Source: Costus lasius
Taxonomy: Eukaryota; Streptophyta; Magnoliopsida; Zingiberales; Costaceae
Reading direction: 5' to 3'
NCBI GenBank assembly: GCA_027563935.2
Contig: CM050446.2
Coordinates: forward strand, 27,717,501-27,781,500
DNA length: 64,000 bases
In this document: positions 33,669-45,252 of the stretch, piece after piece
How the letters are laid out: each line of letters opens with the position of its first letter
Position numbering within the stretch: the first letter of the stretch is position 1
The notes under the pieces: generated by a model
What the model saw: only the letters and a program-made list of their open reading frames with translations
Told to the model about the DNA's origin: nothing
The model's database searches: none
Position numbers and translations under genes: made by a program

Positions 33669-35138
33669 TGATGTGTTGTATTTACACCACATTTTTGCCT
33701 ATATTTTATATCATATTTTGAGCTTAATTGCATGATTTTGTGCTAATTTTGGTGTTTTTACTTTACTTGGCATAGAATCTTCACTTTTCTTGATTTTATT
33801 GAAAATGTATGTAAAACGGCGTAAAAATGATGGATTTTGAGTGTTTTGAAGCCATAATACGAATCCTGAGGAGATCACGAGCTTACACATCAAATTTGGA
33901 GCAAAAATAGTGAAGATTTCAACATTTACAGCCATGGCCGTAATTATGGAGTCGACCATAATTTTGGCGTCGAGCAAATGGTGAAAAACGGCTTAGTATG
34001 GAAATGAACAGAAACTTTCACGAGTGAAGCCGTAAATCCATTATGGTTCATGAAACTTTGTATGAACAAAGGCATGTACACACAGAAAGATTTACAGCCT
34101 TGGCCATAAACTCATCACGGACCGTGAAAATTGCCGTCTGACGAGTTTTTCACTCGATTCTCCACCGATTCGAACTGGATTTGAACCAAACTTTGCAGAA
34201 ACATTCCTTGAGGGGTTCCGAACCGGTCTAGCTATAAAAGATCAGATTTTTCGGGGGTTGAGAGGGCTTTTCGAATGAAGAACATTGGCGGCGGCGATAG
34301 AGGATGAAACTTGATTTCTGGATGGATTCTGGCGAGATTTCACACGAAAGCAATGATTGATCATCTACTCTTCATCTTTGGATCGAGGAGAAGCCGACTT
34401 TATTGTTGTCTTAGTGATTTCTTTGCAATTTTTATAAGACTCCTACTTGTTCATTGTACAAACATGTTTTACTTTACGAACATGAATTAGTAGATTTTTA
34501 TTTCGGGATTAAGGGCATAGCCCGCTGACAATTATGAATTGACCTGTATTCTTGCTCTTTCTATATGATTGTATTATCATGATTTGATTGAATTTGTGTT
34601 TACTTCGTAATTTACCTTGGCCACGTATAATTGCGTATTAGACGTTGCGAGAAGTACCGAGAGGCGAATCGCAACATTTGATCTATTTCAATCGAACCTA
34701 CGAATCCAATCACGGGAGTAGATTAGATTCGTCTGAAGGATTTAACTAGCTTTTCATAGAACTTAATGAGCTTAGTTACGTTAACTGTCACGAGAGTAGG
34801 GAGTTAGCGTAATTAAGTACCGTATTACGCTTCGGGAGGAGGTAATATGTACATTAGGAAAAGTTCCTTTCATGATTGATATTTTCTATTGACTAAGTTA
34901 TCTTTAAAAAGATTCATACTTGTCGGTGTGGTGAACCCATGACACACCGATCTTTTAGAATTTGAATCCTCTTTAACACTGCTTTTGAATTGTACGTGCT
35001 TAGAAGTTCAACACAACCACGTATTAGTTTTGCCTAGATTTAAACAAGTCAAAAAGTTGGTACTTAACTACGTAATCCTCGTTGGGAACGATATCTTTTT
35101 ATTACTTCGATAATTTCGTGCACTTGCGGAACGTATCA
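33669..35138 (+). repeat. GB 3' LTR (about 1470 bp)
   Basis: Begins TGATGTGTTG after the polypurine-like tract and ends CGGAACGTATCA, beyond which C2 LTR sequence resumes. TATAAAAG at 34233-34240 is a good promoter TATA box. Three or more GGCCGTAA/TTATGG palindromic motifs lie at 33920-34130. Confidence 0.75.
34233..34240 (+). promoter_or_regulatory. TATA box in GB LTR
   Basis: TATAAAAG followed by G+A-rich sequence, about 0.9 kb before the LTR end. Confidence 0.5.
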
Positions 35139-35441
35139 CGGGTCGGTCCAGTATATCCAACACTGATATACCATATGTCTGCATTAGTACCTCGTGCCTA
35201 ACCAGCCCATATACAAGTCTCTCATGTACCATAGCTGTCCCATATCCACTAAGGTACATTGACTGGGGATAATAATTTGAGCACAGATCCAACTGTCTCC
35301 AGGGACATTATTATGCAAGTACATAATCGCAGATGTAAACAACGCATAATAATGACAATGCCAAAATGATATATAAGTAGTATCAATGTTAAGTAGCACA
35401 AAGATGGACCAATACTAGGTCTCAGGGCATATACACCAACA
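35139..35441 (-). repeat. C2 5' LTR, outer part
   Basis: On the minus strand it starts TGTTGGTGTATATGCC and aligns with the first 300 bases of the LTRs at 43017 and 61225 (GATATGGGACAGCT, GGGCTGGTTAGG). It is the other piece of the LTR at 20060-21682. Confidence 0.85.
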
Positions 35442-36066
35442 CCTATACCTCTTGCCTTACTGCCCCTTACTTATACGAACATATCATATGCAAGAGTCTA
35501 TGTTTTGATTCTCTATTGGCGTGAGCATCTTAGGGCAAAGGCAACATGAAGTGGCGCAACTTCTCTTCCATCTTCAACCTACCCACAAGCTTTTTCCCTC
35601 CCTCTCCTCATGGCGCAAGGAGGGACAAAGCTTGGTGTCTTCATCCCCTTTCTTCCTCCTCTTGGTGCACTTTCTATGAAGGTGCCCGCAAGCATAGAAG
35701 AGGGGCTGAATCTTGGCGGCATCTTCTCCAACACCATCTCTTCCATTGGCGCATCTTCCTTGAAGGTGGCGCAAGTATAGAAGAAGGTGACTAAAGACAT
35801 GGATCTTCTTCCCGAGGCAAGCACCAGGCGTGGAAGAAGAGGACTCGAGGCATCTGTGTGTGTAAGATAGTAGGGGGCGCATGCTTGGGTGCCTACATCG
35901 GCATCGCTCTACATTGCTCATAGGTACTTTCTCCTCTCATCGTGTCGACTCCCTCGCAAGAACAAGATCTATTGGGTTTTTGGGACTGGCCTGTTTTGGG
36001 GATATGCTTCCGCTGTGTAACTGTAATGTATGTAAAAGTTTAAAATATCCCCGAGGTTTCCCAACA
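35442..36066 (+). repeat. C3 5' LTR, 3' part only
   Basis: Ends GAGGTTTCCCAACA at 36066 next to a primer site. It carries the CCCGAGGCAAGCACC...GCGTGGAAG segment also seen at 44998, 52678 and 56272 in other LTRs, which marks the U5 side. The upstream part would lie left of the window, beyond C2. The minus-strand ORF at 35574 is a shadow. Confidence 0.8.
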
Positions 36067-37766
36067 GTGGTATCAGACGGGGCTTGCGAGCCTCGAACAT
36101 TGTTTTTACGTCTTTCATATGCTCACATGCCATATAGTATTTTCGCATATTCAATATATGTATGGCGCATAATTTTTCAAAGTAGGAAAAATTATAGGTC
36201 TCTTGTTTCTTACCTCTAATCAATTTCTTTTGGTCCTTTGCTCTCTTCACATGACTGGGATAGACCCATATGTGGAAGAGATAATTTCTCCTCTCATGGT
36301 GGGATAGACCCATCATGAGAGACTTGTTCAGATTATGCGGGGCATGGACTGGGTGATTGCCCTAATCTCAGCAAGTTAGGGATTGCAAGGAGGGCAACGG
36401 GTATGCCTCTTCTAAACTCCTGAGAGAAACCTAGAACCAAAGAATTGTGATAAGAGGTGAAGAAAGAGAGACATATTTTAATGAAAAAGTAAAATTTCAG
36501 ATTTTATGTTTTTCATGAGCATATAGAATTGTATGAGTAAGTGTCTTGTTTGCGCATGATGTTGTGGTCATATGTCAAGCCTCTAGCATGCCTGTGATGT
36601 ATTCTTGTGCGGCCTGCATGCCACCTTTTCTTATCTTTTATTTTTGTAAATCCAAGAAGAAGATTAGGGGCACATATCACTTGAAGCCTTGGTGCATGCT
36701 TGAAGCTTGCGCACCTTGCATGGTGGCACAACAAGCTTCAAATTTGATGGCGCATGCAAGCATGGTGGCGGAAGTTGGCATGGCCAAGCCCTTGGGCTTG
36801 TGAGCTAGCCTTCTTGGCCCTTGCATGGTGGTGCATCCCTCATCGAGGAGGCAACATGGAATTGGCCAAACCCTAGGGGTAACTCTAGGGTTTGTGAGCT
36901 AAACTATGGTGAGGAGGACCTCAGAGCCGACCTTGAAGATTCAAGATAGAGGGCGGCTAGGTTAGGTCTAGTCTTCAGGCTTGTCTCCTAGGTCAAGCAT
37001 TGAACCCACCTTTGGCATGCGTTGGTTCAATGTGTTGAATAAGCTATGACCACATCATCCTTTTACTACTTTCCATATCTGCAAAAGCATGCCTGTGATG
37101 TTTTATCTTCATGTTATCACTATAGGATTGCATGCCTGTAATGTTAGACATAAGATAAAACTAAGAGGGTGAGATCTCAAAAACCCTCAATCAAAAATAT
37201 CAAGTCTAGTAGCCTTCTAACTCATAGCCCTCATCAAGCTATCGATCAGTGGTGTTGTGCACTATTTTCCACCCACTTATCTTTAGAAGGTTTGAGGTGA
37301 CAATGGTTTCCCCAGTCCAGTTTTAACTAGGACATGCCTTCGCAACGAAACTCGTTGGCCCTGGGCATAACAGTTAGGAACGGGCTTGACTAGATTTTCA
37401 CATGTGCTGGGCACATGATGGAACTCTAAAGGAATTGTTGAGAGGTTAGGTTTTCATGTTGTATCCAGCCCTCGCTGGATATAAAATGCCTAGTCTGTCT
37501 CAATAAGGGGAGTTCCCAAGTGGAATCGGCTGGCGTGCCCACCTTAAGAAGCATGGATCACTTTGTGCATCTCATCCCACCCTCGTGGGACGCGAAGCCT
37601 CATGTGGAATAAGGATCCTATCTCACTAGGAAATCTCGGATTTCCTGATTGACTTTGTGGGTCATCAATTTGATCAAAATAGTGAGAACCATAATCATTT
37701 AAAACAAGTCCAGTTTAAATGATTCGAAGTAGTACTAATCTGCTTTTCTTTGTTGTTGTAGAACAA
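36067..37766 (+). other. C3 leader with hairpins H2 and H3
   Basis: Primer site TGGTATCAGACG at 36068-36079 (last two bases changed). Hairpins H2 at 37464-37479 and H3 at 37575-37590. H1 is lost: the stretch at 37260-37280 lacks the CCCTCGTGGGAC segment present in C4 and C5. GCATGCCTG motifs lie near 36588, 37089 and 37130. A pyrimidine-rich stretch ending TTGTTGTAG precedes the gag ATG. Confidence 0.75.
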
Positions 37767-38722
37767 ATGGCAATGAACAATAGCAGATGGTTACTGCGAT
37801 CTATCCTGGAAAAGGATAAGTTGGTTGGATCCAACTTACTGGATTGGTATATGAACTTGAGGATAGTCCTCAAGCTCGAGAGAAAGTTTTATGTCCTTGA
37901 GCAGCCTATTCATGAGCCACTTCCATGCTCGGCCTCAGTGGCTGAGAAGGATGCTTATGATAAACATTAGGCTGATACTTTAAAGGTTGCTAATTTGATG
38001 CTAACCAACATGTCGCCTGAGCTACGAGGGCAATATGAATTGAAGAGTGCCTCTGAGATTATCTTTAATCTAAAGCAGCTCTTTGATGAATTGGTTAGGC
38101 TCAATACTCCTAAAGTTGACATTCAGTGTGGTGAGCCGAAAGGTTTGACCAAAGAACTGAAAGTAAAGATGGAAAGGGTCAGGAATAAGAAGTGTCATTC
38201 ATGTGGAGGACCACCTCACAAGATGAAGGACACGGTGCGACTTCAGAATGAGAAGAATAGAGACAAGGCTTCGTCTTCTACCTCAGGTATTTATGTTACC
38301 GAAGTCAACCTTTCTACTTCTATGTGATGAGTATTGGATACCGCATGTGGAGCTCATATTTGTACAAATATGCAGGGGCTCAAGAAAAGTAGATCGGTGC
38401 GGCCTGGAGAGATTGACCAACGAGTTGGAAACGGGGCATAGGTTGCTACTGTTGCTGTAGGAATTTTGACTCTCTCTCCCTGCCTTCTGGACTACAGTTA
38501 GAGTTAGATCATTGCTATTATGTACCTTCGCTTACTAAAAACATTGTATCCACTCCTTGCTTGGCAAATAAAAGATTTAAATTTGAAATAAAGGATAACT
38601 TTTATTCTTTTTCATTTGCAAATATGTTTTATGAGAATGGTACTTTATGCAATGGATTGTATGTCTTGGATACAGATAGCTCTATTTGTAACATAAATAA
38701 TAAAAGGATCAAACTGAGTGGT
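37767..38722 (+). pseudogene. C3 gag and protease relic
   Basis: ATG 37767 opens MAMNNSRWLLRSILEKDKLV with DWYMNLRIVLKLERK. It is broken by TAG at 37968-37970, after which the same frame gives LMLTNMSPELRGQYELKSAS. A large internal gag deletion brings NLKQLFDELV next to the zinc-knuckle region CHSCGGPPHKMKDT, whose last cysteine is lost. Two adjacent stops at 38325-38330 follow, then the protease VLDTACGAHIC, another stop after RVGNGA, and pre-integrase-side sequence to about 38722, where GC begins. The DTA protease motif is shared with C1a and C1b. Confidence 0.85.
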
Positions 38723-38989
38723 TAAGTTGGTGCATCCACTGGCATTGTCGATGATGCAGGAGCAACCTACACTGAAAGGACGGAAGAAATAGACCCGAAA
38801 AAGCAGCCAGAAATGTCCCTGCGAGCCAAGCACGGCCAGGCCATGTGCCCAGACACGGGCGTGATCTGCTAGGCAAACTTCGGCAACTCCGAGCACGGCC
38901 ATGCACACGGACAGGAGCAAGGCGTGATCGGGTCGGCGACTTCTGGCGACCTGAAGCACGAGTGTAAAGCTGAACACGCCTCAGCGGAA

Positions 38990-39313
38990 GATGAAGAAAA
39001 TGGTGACCTCGGACGCGAACGAAAGCACGAGCGTGCTCCTGGACACAGGCAAGCCGTGTTCGTGTCGGCGGAACCTGGCGACTCCAGTCACGGGCGTGCC
39101 CCCAAACACGGGCAAGCCGTGTTCGATTCTATGGATCTTGGTGACTCCAAACACGGCCGTGCTCCTCGACACGGCCAAGCCGTGTTCCCCTCAGCCAACA
39201 ACACTGAACTCGACACGGTCCTTGACACGCCCATGCCGCCGCCCATGTTCTCTTCGGCAGACCCTGGAGCTTCCGAACACGACCATGTTCACCAACACAG
39301 GCAAGCCGTGTTC
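38990..39313 (+). repeat. 63-bp minisatellite in GC LTR
   Basis: GCCGTGTTC recurs at 39053, 39116, 39179 and 39305, giving an exact 63-base period with one diverged unit. Each unit has CACGG...CCGTG inverted parts. Being 21 codons long, it leaves an open frame at 38924-39391 that I regard as incidental. Confidence 0.8.
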
Positions 39314-39836
39314 GCCCCTGAAGACCTGATGAAGCCCCGAAGACCCCATTTCAATGTACATCACCCCCTACTATGTTGCTCCACCTCATGATGATCCAAA
39401 GGAGCCCAACAATGTGACAATCCAGCGATCCCAATGCCAAAGCAAGCCTCCAGACCGCTTCACGGGTGTCATCACCCCCCTTTCCACCAACACCGAGGTG
39501 GCCCAGCCCAAGGACGCTGAGACCCAACCCTCTGAAAGTTCAACTCCAAATGGGCCTTGCAACCACATCTGCAACACTGCCCACGATCGAGTTGCAATGG
39601 TTGTGACCCAACCCACAACTTTCAAGTTTTGTTGTTTTGTCGCGATGTGCTCGGAGCGCGTCTAACCGTAGCTGCCACCCTCCGTACGCTGAAGAATCGT
39701 AGAGCCTATGCCCCTACAAGAGTAGTTGGTAGTAGGTGGGATTTTATTCTGTTGTTTGTTTTATGTGGCAACTTGACCACTTTTGTTAGTTAGTTTGTTA
39801 GTATGTTGTCCCCTTGTCTTGTTCCCATCCTTATCT

Positions 39837-39844
39837 TATAAAAG
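39837..39844 (+). promoter_or_regulatory. TATA box in GC LTR
   Basis: TATAAAAG followed by GAGAGGGGCTGG, the expected form for an LTR promoter, with transcription probably starting near 39870. Confidence 0.55.
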
Positions 39845-40488
39845 AGAGGGGCTGGCCAGCATTACTCCCTAGTTCTCTAAGAGTGTAGAGACATCCTGGT
39901 GAGCTGAGAGCCTCCAGCGCGTGGAAGTCGAGCCGGTGCCTCGCCTTCAAAGTGTTCCGGTCGAGGGTGTTTCCTCGATTCCAAGTTGTTCTTCACTTCC
40001 TACTTGGCAAGAAGTAAATCCCACCCTTCTAGTGGGTCAGGTTCTCCTGTTTTGGTTCACATTTCATTGTGTTTACTCTATATGGTTTCCTCACTTCTTC
40101 TTCACCCCGACCGGTCACCATCGGAGGCGTGGTCGGATCTTTTGTCTTTTGGTGTGAATTCAGCTCCATAGGCACGCGGGCCGAATCCTGCGCAACCGAC
40201 ATCTCCGCTGCGTGGTTGAGCTTAAAACGTGCTAAGTGAGCAAAAAAAAAATTGCTACGAGGTTAGTGCATTATATTCAGTAGTTGGGTGTCGTTCCCTT
40301 TCATTCGCATTCGTGTTGCCCCGATCGAATTCTACGCCGTGTCTTCGTGCTTCTATCGGTTTCCCTGCACTTTCCGATGCGTTTCTCTTCCCTTTACTCA
40401 CGCCCCTCTCCCATTTTCGCATGCATTGTGTAAAATCCTAGAGTACAGTATTAAGGACCATCCCACCTATTAGTTGATTCATCTATCC

Positions 40489-40500
40489 TAGTATCAGAGG
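40489..40500 (+). promoter_or_regulatory. GC primer binding site
   Basis: TAGTATCAGAGG, two mismatches from the iMet-tRNA primer site. Confidence 0.65.
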
Positions 40501-40640
40501 GGGTTGCACGTTCGATTCCTATCGTTCGCACGATCTCACTCCATTGCATTTGCATATTTTTGCACTATTTCAATGATTTTCAGCATTTGCATCAGTTGTG
40601 TCTGCCGTGTTTGTGCATGGTGACTATGCGGTCACAAATC

Positions 40641-41940
40641 ATGTCTTCCCAATACCCAGAAACCATTCCTGAAACCCAAGAGTCGGTTCTGCCTTCGGAA
40701 GGGGCTAATACCAGCTTAGAGTCTATAGCTGCGCTTGAGGCACAAATTGATGCGAAGCTTGAGGCGCTGACTGCACGCATGGACGCCCATCAAGCGAGCA
40801 CGAACACCATGGTCCAGTAGATTTTGGCTGGGATCCAACACCTCATTGGTCAACCTGGGTCCACGAAGCATGGACGCCCGAACTCAGTTAACCCTCCGGC
40901 GTCCGCAAACCCAGCCCCCCCTAGAGAGTTACCTCCATTGGCCACACCCACCCGGCGGCGTGCCCACGAGGAGGAATGGGGTCACCCACGGCCTTACGAG
41001 GCCCATAGGGATCCGAGTCATGGTGACGACCCACTTTAGGACGATGATGTTTGGGCCGCTCAAGGTCCTCAGCCCAATGGTCGCTTTGGCCATGCTTGGG
41101 CAGCACTTCGCACCCCAGCCCAAACGCACGTTGAACGCACCCGGGCTGATGACAATTTCCGCCGCTTCATTCGACATACCCCCGCACCTTTCACGGGTGG
41201 TCTTGACCCCACGCAGTTTCTTGATTGGGTCGCGTTCGTCGATGCATACTTTGATCTTAGTGAGTGTCTGCAACACTCCCGCGTTAGGTATATACACACC
41301 TTGCTTGAGGGGCCTACACGTTTACATTGGGAAAACGTGGAGCGCCAAAACACGCAGCAAGCCCTTCCCCCGATCACCGAGTGGGCAGAAATGCGGTATC
41401 GCCTTCGGGAGCGATATGTACCCCCTTCGTATAGGCAGCGTCTCCTTGACCAATATAGTAGCCTACACCAAGGTTCGGGTACCATCGAGGAGTATCATCT
41501 CACCTTCGAGATGCTTCAACTCCGCTGCAACTTGCAGGAGGACCCCGAATTAGCATTGTCGAAGTTTAAGAATGGGCTCCGCGCAGACATCCGCCGAGCC
41601 TTGCCCATGTATGGTTCAGAGACCTTTGACTAAACCTTTCAGCGCGCTCAAGATATTGAGAAAGACCTTCGTGCCGCGGCAAGGCACAACGACTTTGGCC
41701 CCCATAGGCGTCCTCATGCGGTTGGTCCCCCGCAACCCCACCCGCGCCTTGAGCGTCCGGAGCCTCGTCCGGACCCGCGACCCGCACCCCTGACCCATCC
41801 AACCCTTCAACGCCCACACCTCGAGGCTTCGTCTTCTCGGCCAACTTGGGAGGAGAAGGGCAAGGCCCCCGCAGTTGGGTTCTCTAGCTGCATCACCTGT
41901 TATAATTGTCTGCAGCCGGGTCACTTGTCGTCGCTACCAT
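40641..41940 (+). pseudogene. GC gag with three in-frame stops
   Basis: One reading frame from ATG 40641 carries the whole protein, broken by TAG at 40818, TAG at 41037 and TAA at 41631. The gag core is clear: FLDWVAFVDAYFDLSE, LLEGPTRLHWENVERQ, RLRERYVPPSYRQRLL, LRADIRRALPMYGSETF. A partial zinc knuckle CYNCLQPGH ends the gag but lacks the last cysteine and is followed by a stop at about 41939. The frame is preserved otherwise, so decay is by point mutation. The two TAGs fit C-to-T change at glutamine codons, as expected after cytosine methylation. Confidence 0.88.
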
Positions 41941-42036
41941 GACCCCTGCTGAGCACAACGTCGAGGCCGAGTGCTACACTAGTGGGGAGGAGTCGGTCCG
42001 TCCACACTTGTAGTGTGCTGCAACCTCGTCTAGCCC

Positions 42037-42450
42037 GTGCCTTCCGAGGATTGGAGGCGCTCGGGCATTTTCATGACTTACATTAAGTGCAATGGGCACT
42101 CATGTAAGATCGTCATAGATGGAGGCAGCAGTTTGAACATGGTCTCTCGGACCGCGGTCACGCGCTTCGGCCTTCCCCTTGAGCCCCACCCGAGACCTTA
42201 CTCTATCGCATGGGTCGATACCACGAGTCTTCCGGTCACGCACCAATGTCAGGTTCCCATCGCTTTTGGGAACTATCATGAGAAGGTGTTGTGTAACGTC
42301 GCAACTATGGATGTCGCCCACGTCGTCCTCGGCCGCCTATGGCTGTACAATAGGGATGTGGTCCACTATGGCCGATCGAACACTTATGTGTTTGATCACG
42401 ATGAGCAAAAGATCTGCTTGATCCCGGCTCCGCCCAACGAGCTTCGCGCA
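42037..42450 (+). pseudogene. GC retropepsin domain
   Basis: The frame gives GIFMTYIKCNGHSCKIVIDG, GSSLNMVSRTAV, GLPLEPHPRPYSIAW, IAFGNYHEKVLCNV and VVLGRLWLYNRDVVHYG. This is the protease domain of plant chromoviruses, with D-G-G-S at the active site, a form common in that group. It is out of frame with both gag and RT and would process the polyprotein. Confidence 0.85.
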
Positions 42451-42491
42451 TGCACCTCTGAGGACCTGATCACACCCTCGGTACCTGCCCC

Positions 42492-43016
42492 ATGGTCTCC
42501 CTCATGCGCAACCCCGCGCTGGTTCGCGAGGCCCATGAGACCAAGACCGTCTATGTGCTCATGCTGCGCGAAGTGCAGGGTTCTATCCCTTGCCTTGACC
42601 CGGCGCCTCCCGTTGAGGTGTCTGCCCTCCTTGCCGAGTTTGGTGATATCAGCCCCTAGGATTTGCCTCATGGCCTTCCCCCGGAAAGGGAAATCCAGCA
42701 CGCAATTGATCTCGTCCCGGGAGCACCCCTCCCTAACTTGCCACATCATCGTCTCAACCCGAAGGAGCACGCTGAACTGCAGTGTCAAGTGGATGATCTC
42801 CTCACTAAGGGGTACATCCACAAGAGACTCAGCCCTTGTGTCGTTCCCGCGCTTCTCACACCCAAAAAGGATGGGTCGTGGCGCATGTGTGTCGATAGCC
42901 GCACCATCAATAGGATCACCGTCAAGTATAGGTTTCCCATTCCTCGGCTTGACGACATGTTGGATTTGATCTCTGGCGCATCGTGGTTTTCCAAGCTCGA
43001 CCTCCGTAGCGGATAT
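42492..43016 (+). pseudogene. GC reverse transcriptase N-terminal part
   Basis: In frame from about 42492 (MVSLMRNPALVREAHETKTV), with TAG at 42657-42659, then [40 protein letters not shown], the RT palm start [19 protein letters not shown] and [10 protein letters not shown], where C4 is inserted at 43016/43017. The catalytic YVDD would follow to the right of the window. It belongs to the gag-pol of GC and would copy element RNA. Confidence 0.9.
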
Positions 43017-45252
43017 TGTTGGTGTATATGCCTAAAGACCAATGTATGGACATGGTCAGGCATTGGTTGAATGTACTTTGATAGAACTATTACTCTTTAT
43101 ATAGGCATGGTCATTATTATGCAGACTTCTCTACCTGCGTTGATGTATTGAGTTGCATAAATAATGTCCCAGGAGTTTGGATTGGATCCATTCTCATAAG
43201 CTATCCCCAGACAAGGTACCTTAGCAGATATGGGACAGCTTTGGTACATGTGAGACTGGTGTATGGGCTGGTTAGGTGCAGGGCATAGTAACGCAGACAT
43301 ACAGGTGCATTGGATGCACTGGAGTGATCCACCGTGAAGATTGACTTGTCTAGTCAACAAGTCAATCTCACATGCAAGAGGTTTTGCATTGATCCTTAGA
43401 CTTGAGGTATTCATGTCTAGACTTGATGATGGGTATGCTTTAATACAGTCTTACGTCTCACCATAATTGGGAGACCAAAACGACTGTCATTGGGCATGTC
43501 ATAACTCACGTAGAGACATGAATGACCAATAGTAGGATTTGCCCCTTCCTTCTGAGGAAGCATGATATCCACCTCGGGGCGCCCCACCTTATTGGTGCAT
43601 GACAGGAGAGTGTGGCCATACTTGTTGAGTCATGACCAATGCATTGGATAATAAACTTGAGACTAATCCAATGGCAGGATATCAGCTTAGGCAAAGGGAT
43701 CTGTAATGAAATAGGAATCCTCGTTGCTTGTTAGGAGTTGTTGCCATAATGACTTAAGTCCTATGACATGGGTAGTAGTGATGTGTTGCTAGATACCCCT
43801 CACTACTTATGATGTTTACATCATTGCCATCGTCATATGGATCCTACGGGGTCACACGCAATAGACTCTTGACGTTGCTTTAATCAGAAGCCTTATGATC
43901 AAGTTATTGGATAACTTGGATCAATTTGGAAGATTTCATCAGCGCCAATGGGCCTGATAAGTTGGAAGAAAGTTATTGGAGCCAAACTTCATTTTTGGCA
44001 GGTTGACCCGATATTGACCTAGATTGGTCACATTTGGATTAGGGTTGCATTGGATTAGATCCAATGGCTTAATCAACCCATGCCATGAAGTTTGGGCTAG
44101 CTCATTATCCAATGAGGCCCAATAATTAGTTGTCATGAAGAGGAATTGGCTTAAAAGGGTATAATGGGGAGAAATCTCACCTCATTGGCGCCTAGGGGCA
44201 TAATGGGGTGAGGGAGGCGCCTTTGCTTCATTATGGAAGTAAAGGGCGCCTAGCCCTTCTTCCTTGGATGGAATACTTGCCTCTAAGGCAAGTCTTGGGG
44301 CTGATATGGCTTGAGGACTCTTTTGGAAAGAGCTTGGGCGCATATGAGAAGTAGGGAGATGTTTATGGTAAAGTCTTGGAGACTTTCCTTATGAACCCTA
44401 CATGCACCCAAACCCTTGCCCTAGCCGAATTCTTCATGTTGCGCCTAGCCCTTCTCCTTGGATGGAAAGAATGCCTCTAAGGCATGTCTTAGGCTGATAT
44501 GGCCATTGGGCAAATTAGGATAGGTTGAATGAGGTTTATGGTAAAGTCTTGGAGACTTTCCTTACCTCAAGACTCCTTTATCCTAGCCGCCCACTTGGGA
44601 TGATCCTAGCCATTATCCTTGCCGCCTCTTGTCCTATTTATAGGACCCCTTACCGCCCCTTCCAATGTTCAACTTCTAGGAGGCGTGAACATACATAGAG
44701 AGGCGTGAGCAAGGGCAAAGGGTGACAACAACAAAGGCTTGGCGCAACCCTTCTTCCAAGTGGCCGAAAGACATCCTTTCTTCTTCTCCTCTTCTTGGCG
44801 CAAAGAGAAATTGGGCTTGGTGGCTTCTCCTTCTATTGTCGCAAGCCCTCTCCCTCTCATAGCCATTGGCGCATCTTGCTTGAAGGTGGCGCAAGCAAAA
44901 GAAGAAGAGGGAAGTTCTTGGCGGCATCTTCCCTATTCCCTCCTTGGCGTAACTTCTCTTGAAGGTGGCACAAGTGGAGTGAAGGCTTGATTCTCTTCCC
45001 GAGGCTAGCACCAAGCGTGGAAGGGAGCAACGATCAAGGAGTCGACGCGTGGATACTTGTAGAGGGCGAACACATGGGCACCTTCAACATGGCTTCGACA
45101 TCTAGACAAGCAAAAGAGGTACATCTCTATCACATCCTTGTGTATACTCACTCGCATGGATCCTTGGGAAAGGAATGTGTTTCGGGTGTAATGCTTCTTC
45201 CGCTGCGTCCTGGGACTGCAAAATTTTAAATTACACCCGGCATTCCCTAACA
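43017..45252 (+). repeat. C4 5' LTR (2236 bp)
   Basis: TGTTGGTGTATATGCC...TTCCCTAACA. The first 900 bases match the C5 LTRs; the middle (about 43900-44640) is different and lacks the 24-bp array. TATTTATAGG near 44636 may be the TATA box. Minus-strand ORFs inside are shadows repeated in all related LTRs. Confidence 0.94.

Larger units (their letters stand above)
31434..35138 (+). mobile_element. GB: deleted Gypsy relative of GA
   Basis: Degenerate primer-site region (31454-31475), a junction at about 31502 skipping gag-pol, a C-terminal fragment of the second ORF, 3' region, polypurine-like tract and a full LTR. It shares with GA the second-ORF type and the 3' hairpin. It may use 29578-31433 as its 5' LTR, giving an LTR-body-LTR-body-LTR array, though the LTRs are not close in sequence. 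Confidence 0.6.
1..35441 (-). mobile_element. C2: Copia LTR retrotransposon, 5' part, nested host of C1a and GA/GB
   Basis: On the minus strand this element reads 5' LTR (35441 down to 20060), primer site at 20047-20058, leader, then gag start at 245, running off the left window edge. Its LTR begins TGTTGGTGTATATGCC (revcomp of the bases ending at 35441) and ends CCCAACA next to a tRNA-iMet primer site. C1a interrupts the leader (652-18830) and the GA/GB complex interrupts the LTR (about 21683-35138). The bases after 35441 are CCTAT, the expected TSD, but its partner lies outside the window. It is inserted in the LTR of C3. LTR style and gag resemble the Angela/TAR group of plant Copia elements, which is a family-level inference. 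Confidence 0.85.
38723..40481 (+). repeat. GC 5' LTR (left end approximate)
   Basis: Copia protease-side sequence stops near 38722, and GC-rich sequence runs to a CA at 40480-40481, seven bases before the primer site. It contains a 63-bp minisatellite and a TATA box at 39837-39844. No second LTR is in the window for confirming the ends. Confidence 0.6.
38723..43016 (+). mobile_element. GC: chromovirus-like Gypsy element, 5' half
   Basis: LTR, iMet-type primer site, gag, protease and the first part of RT, all plus strand. It is interrupted in RT by C4, so the rest lies beyond base 64000. Base composition is much richer in G+C than the flanking Gypsy elements GA and GB. RT motifs ([33 protein letters not shown]) fit the CRM/Reina/Galadriel side of plant chromoviruses. 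A chromodomain, if present, would lie outside the window. Confidence 0.8.

Noticed and set aside
35546..36316. Overlapping ORFs on both strands
   Set aside because: They lie in the U5 part of the C3 LTR and its leader and have no recognisable domain.
38924..39391. 155-codon ORF with 21-residue repeats
   Set aside because: Produced by a 63-bp minisatellite within an LTR; no other support for translation.
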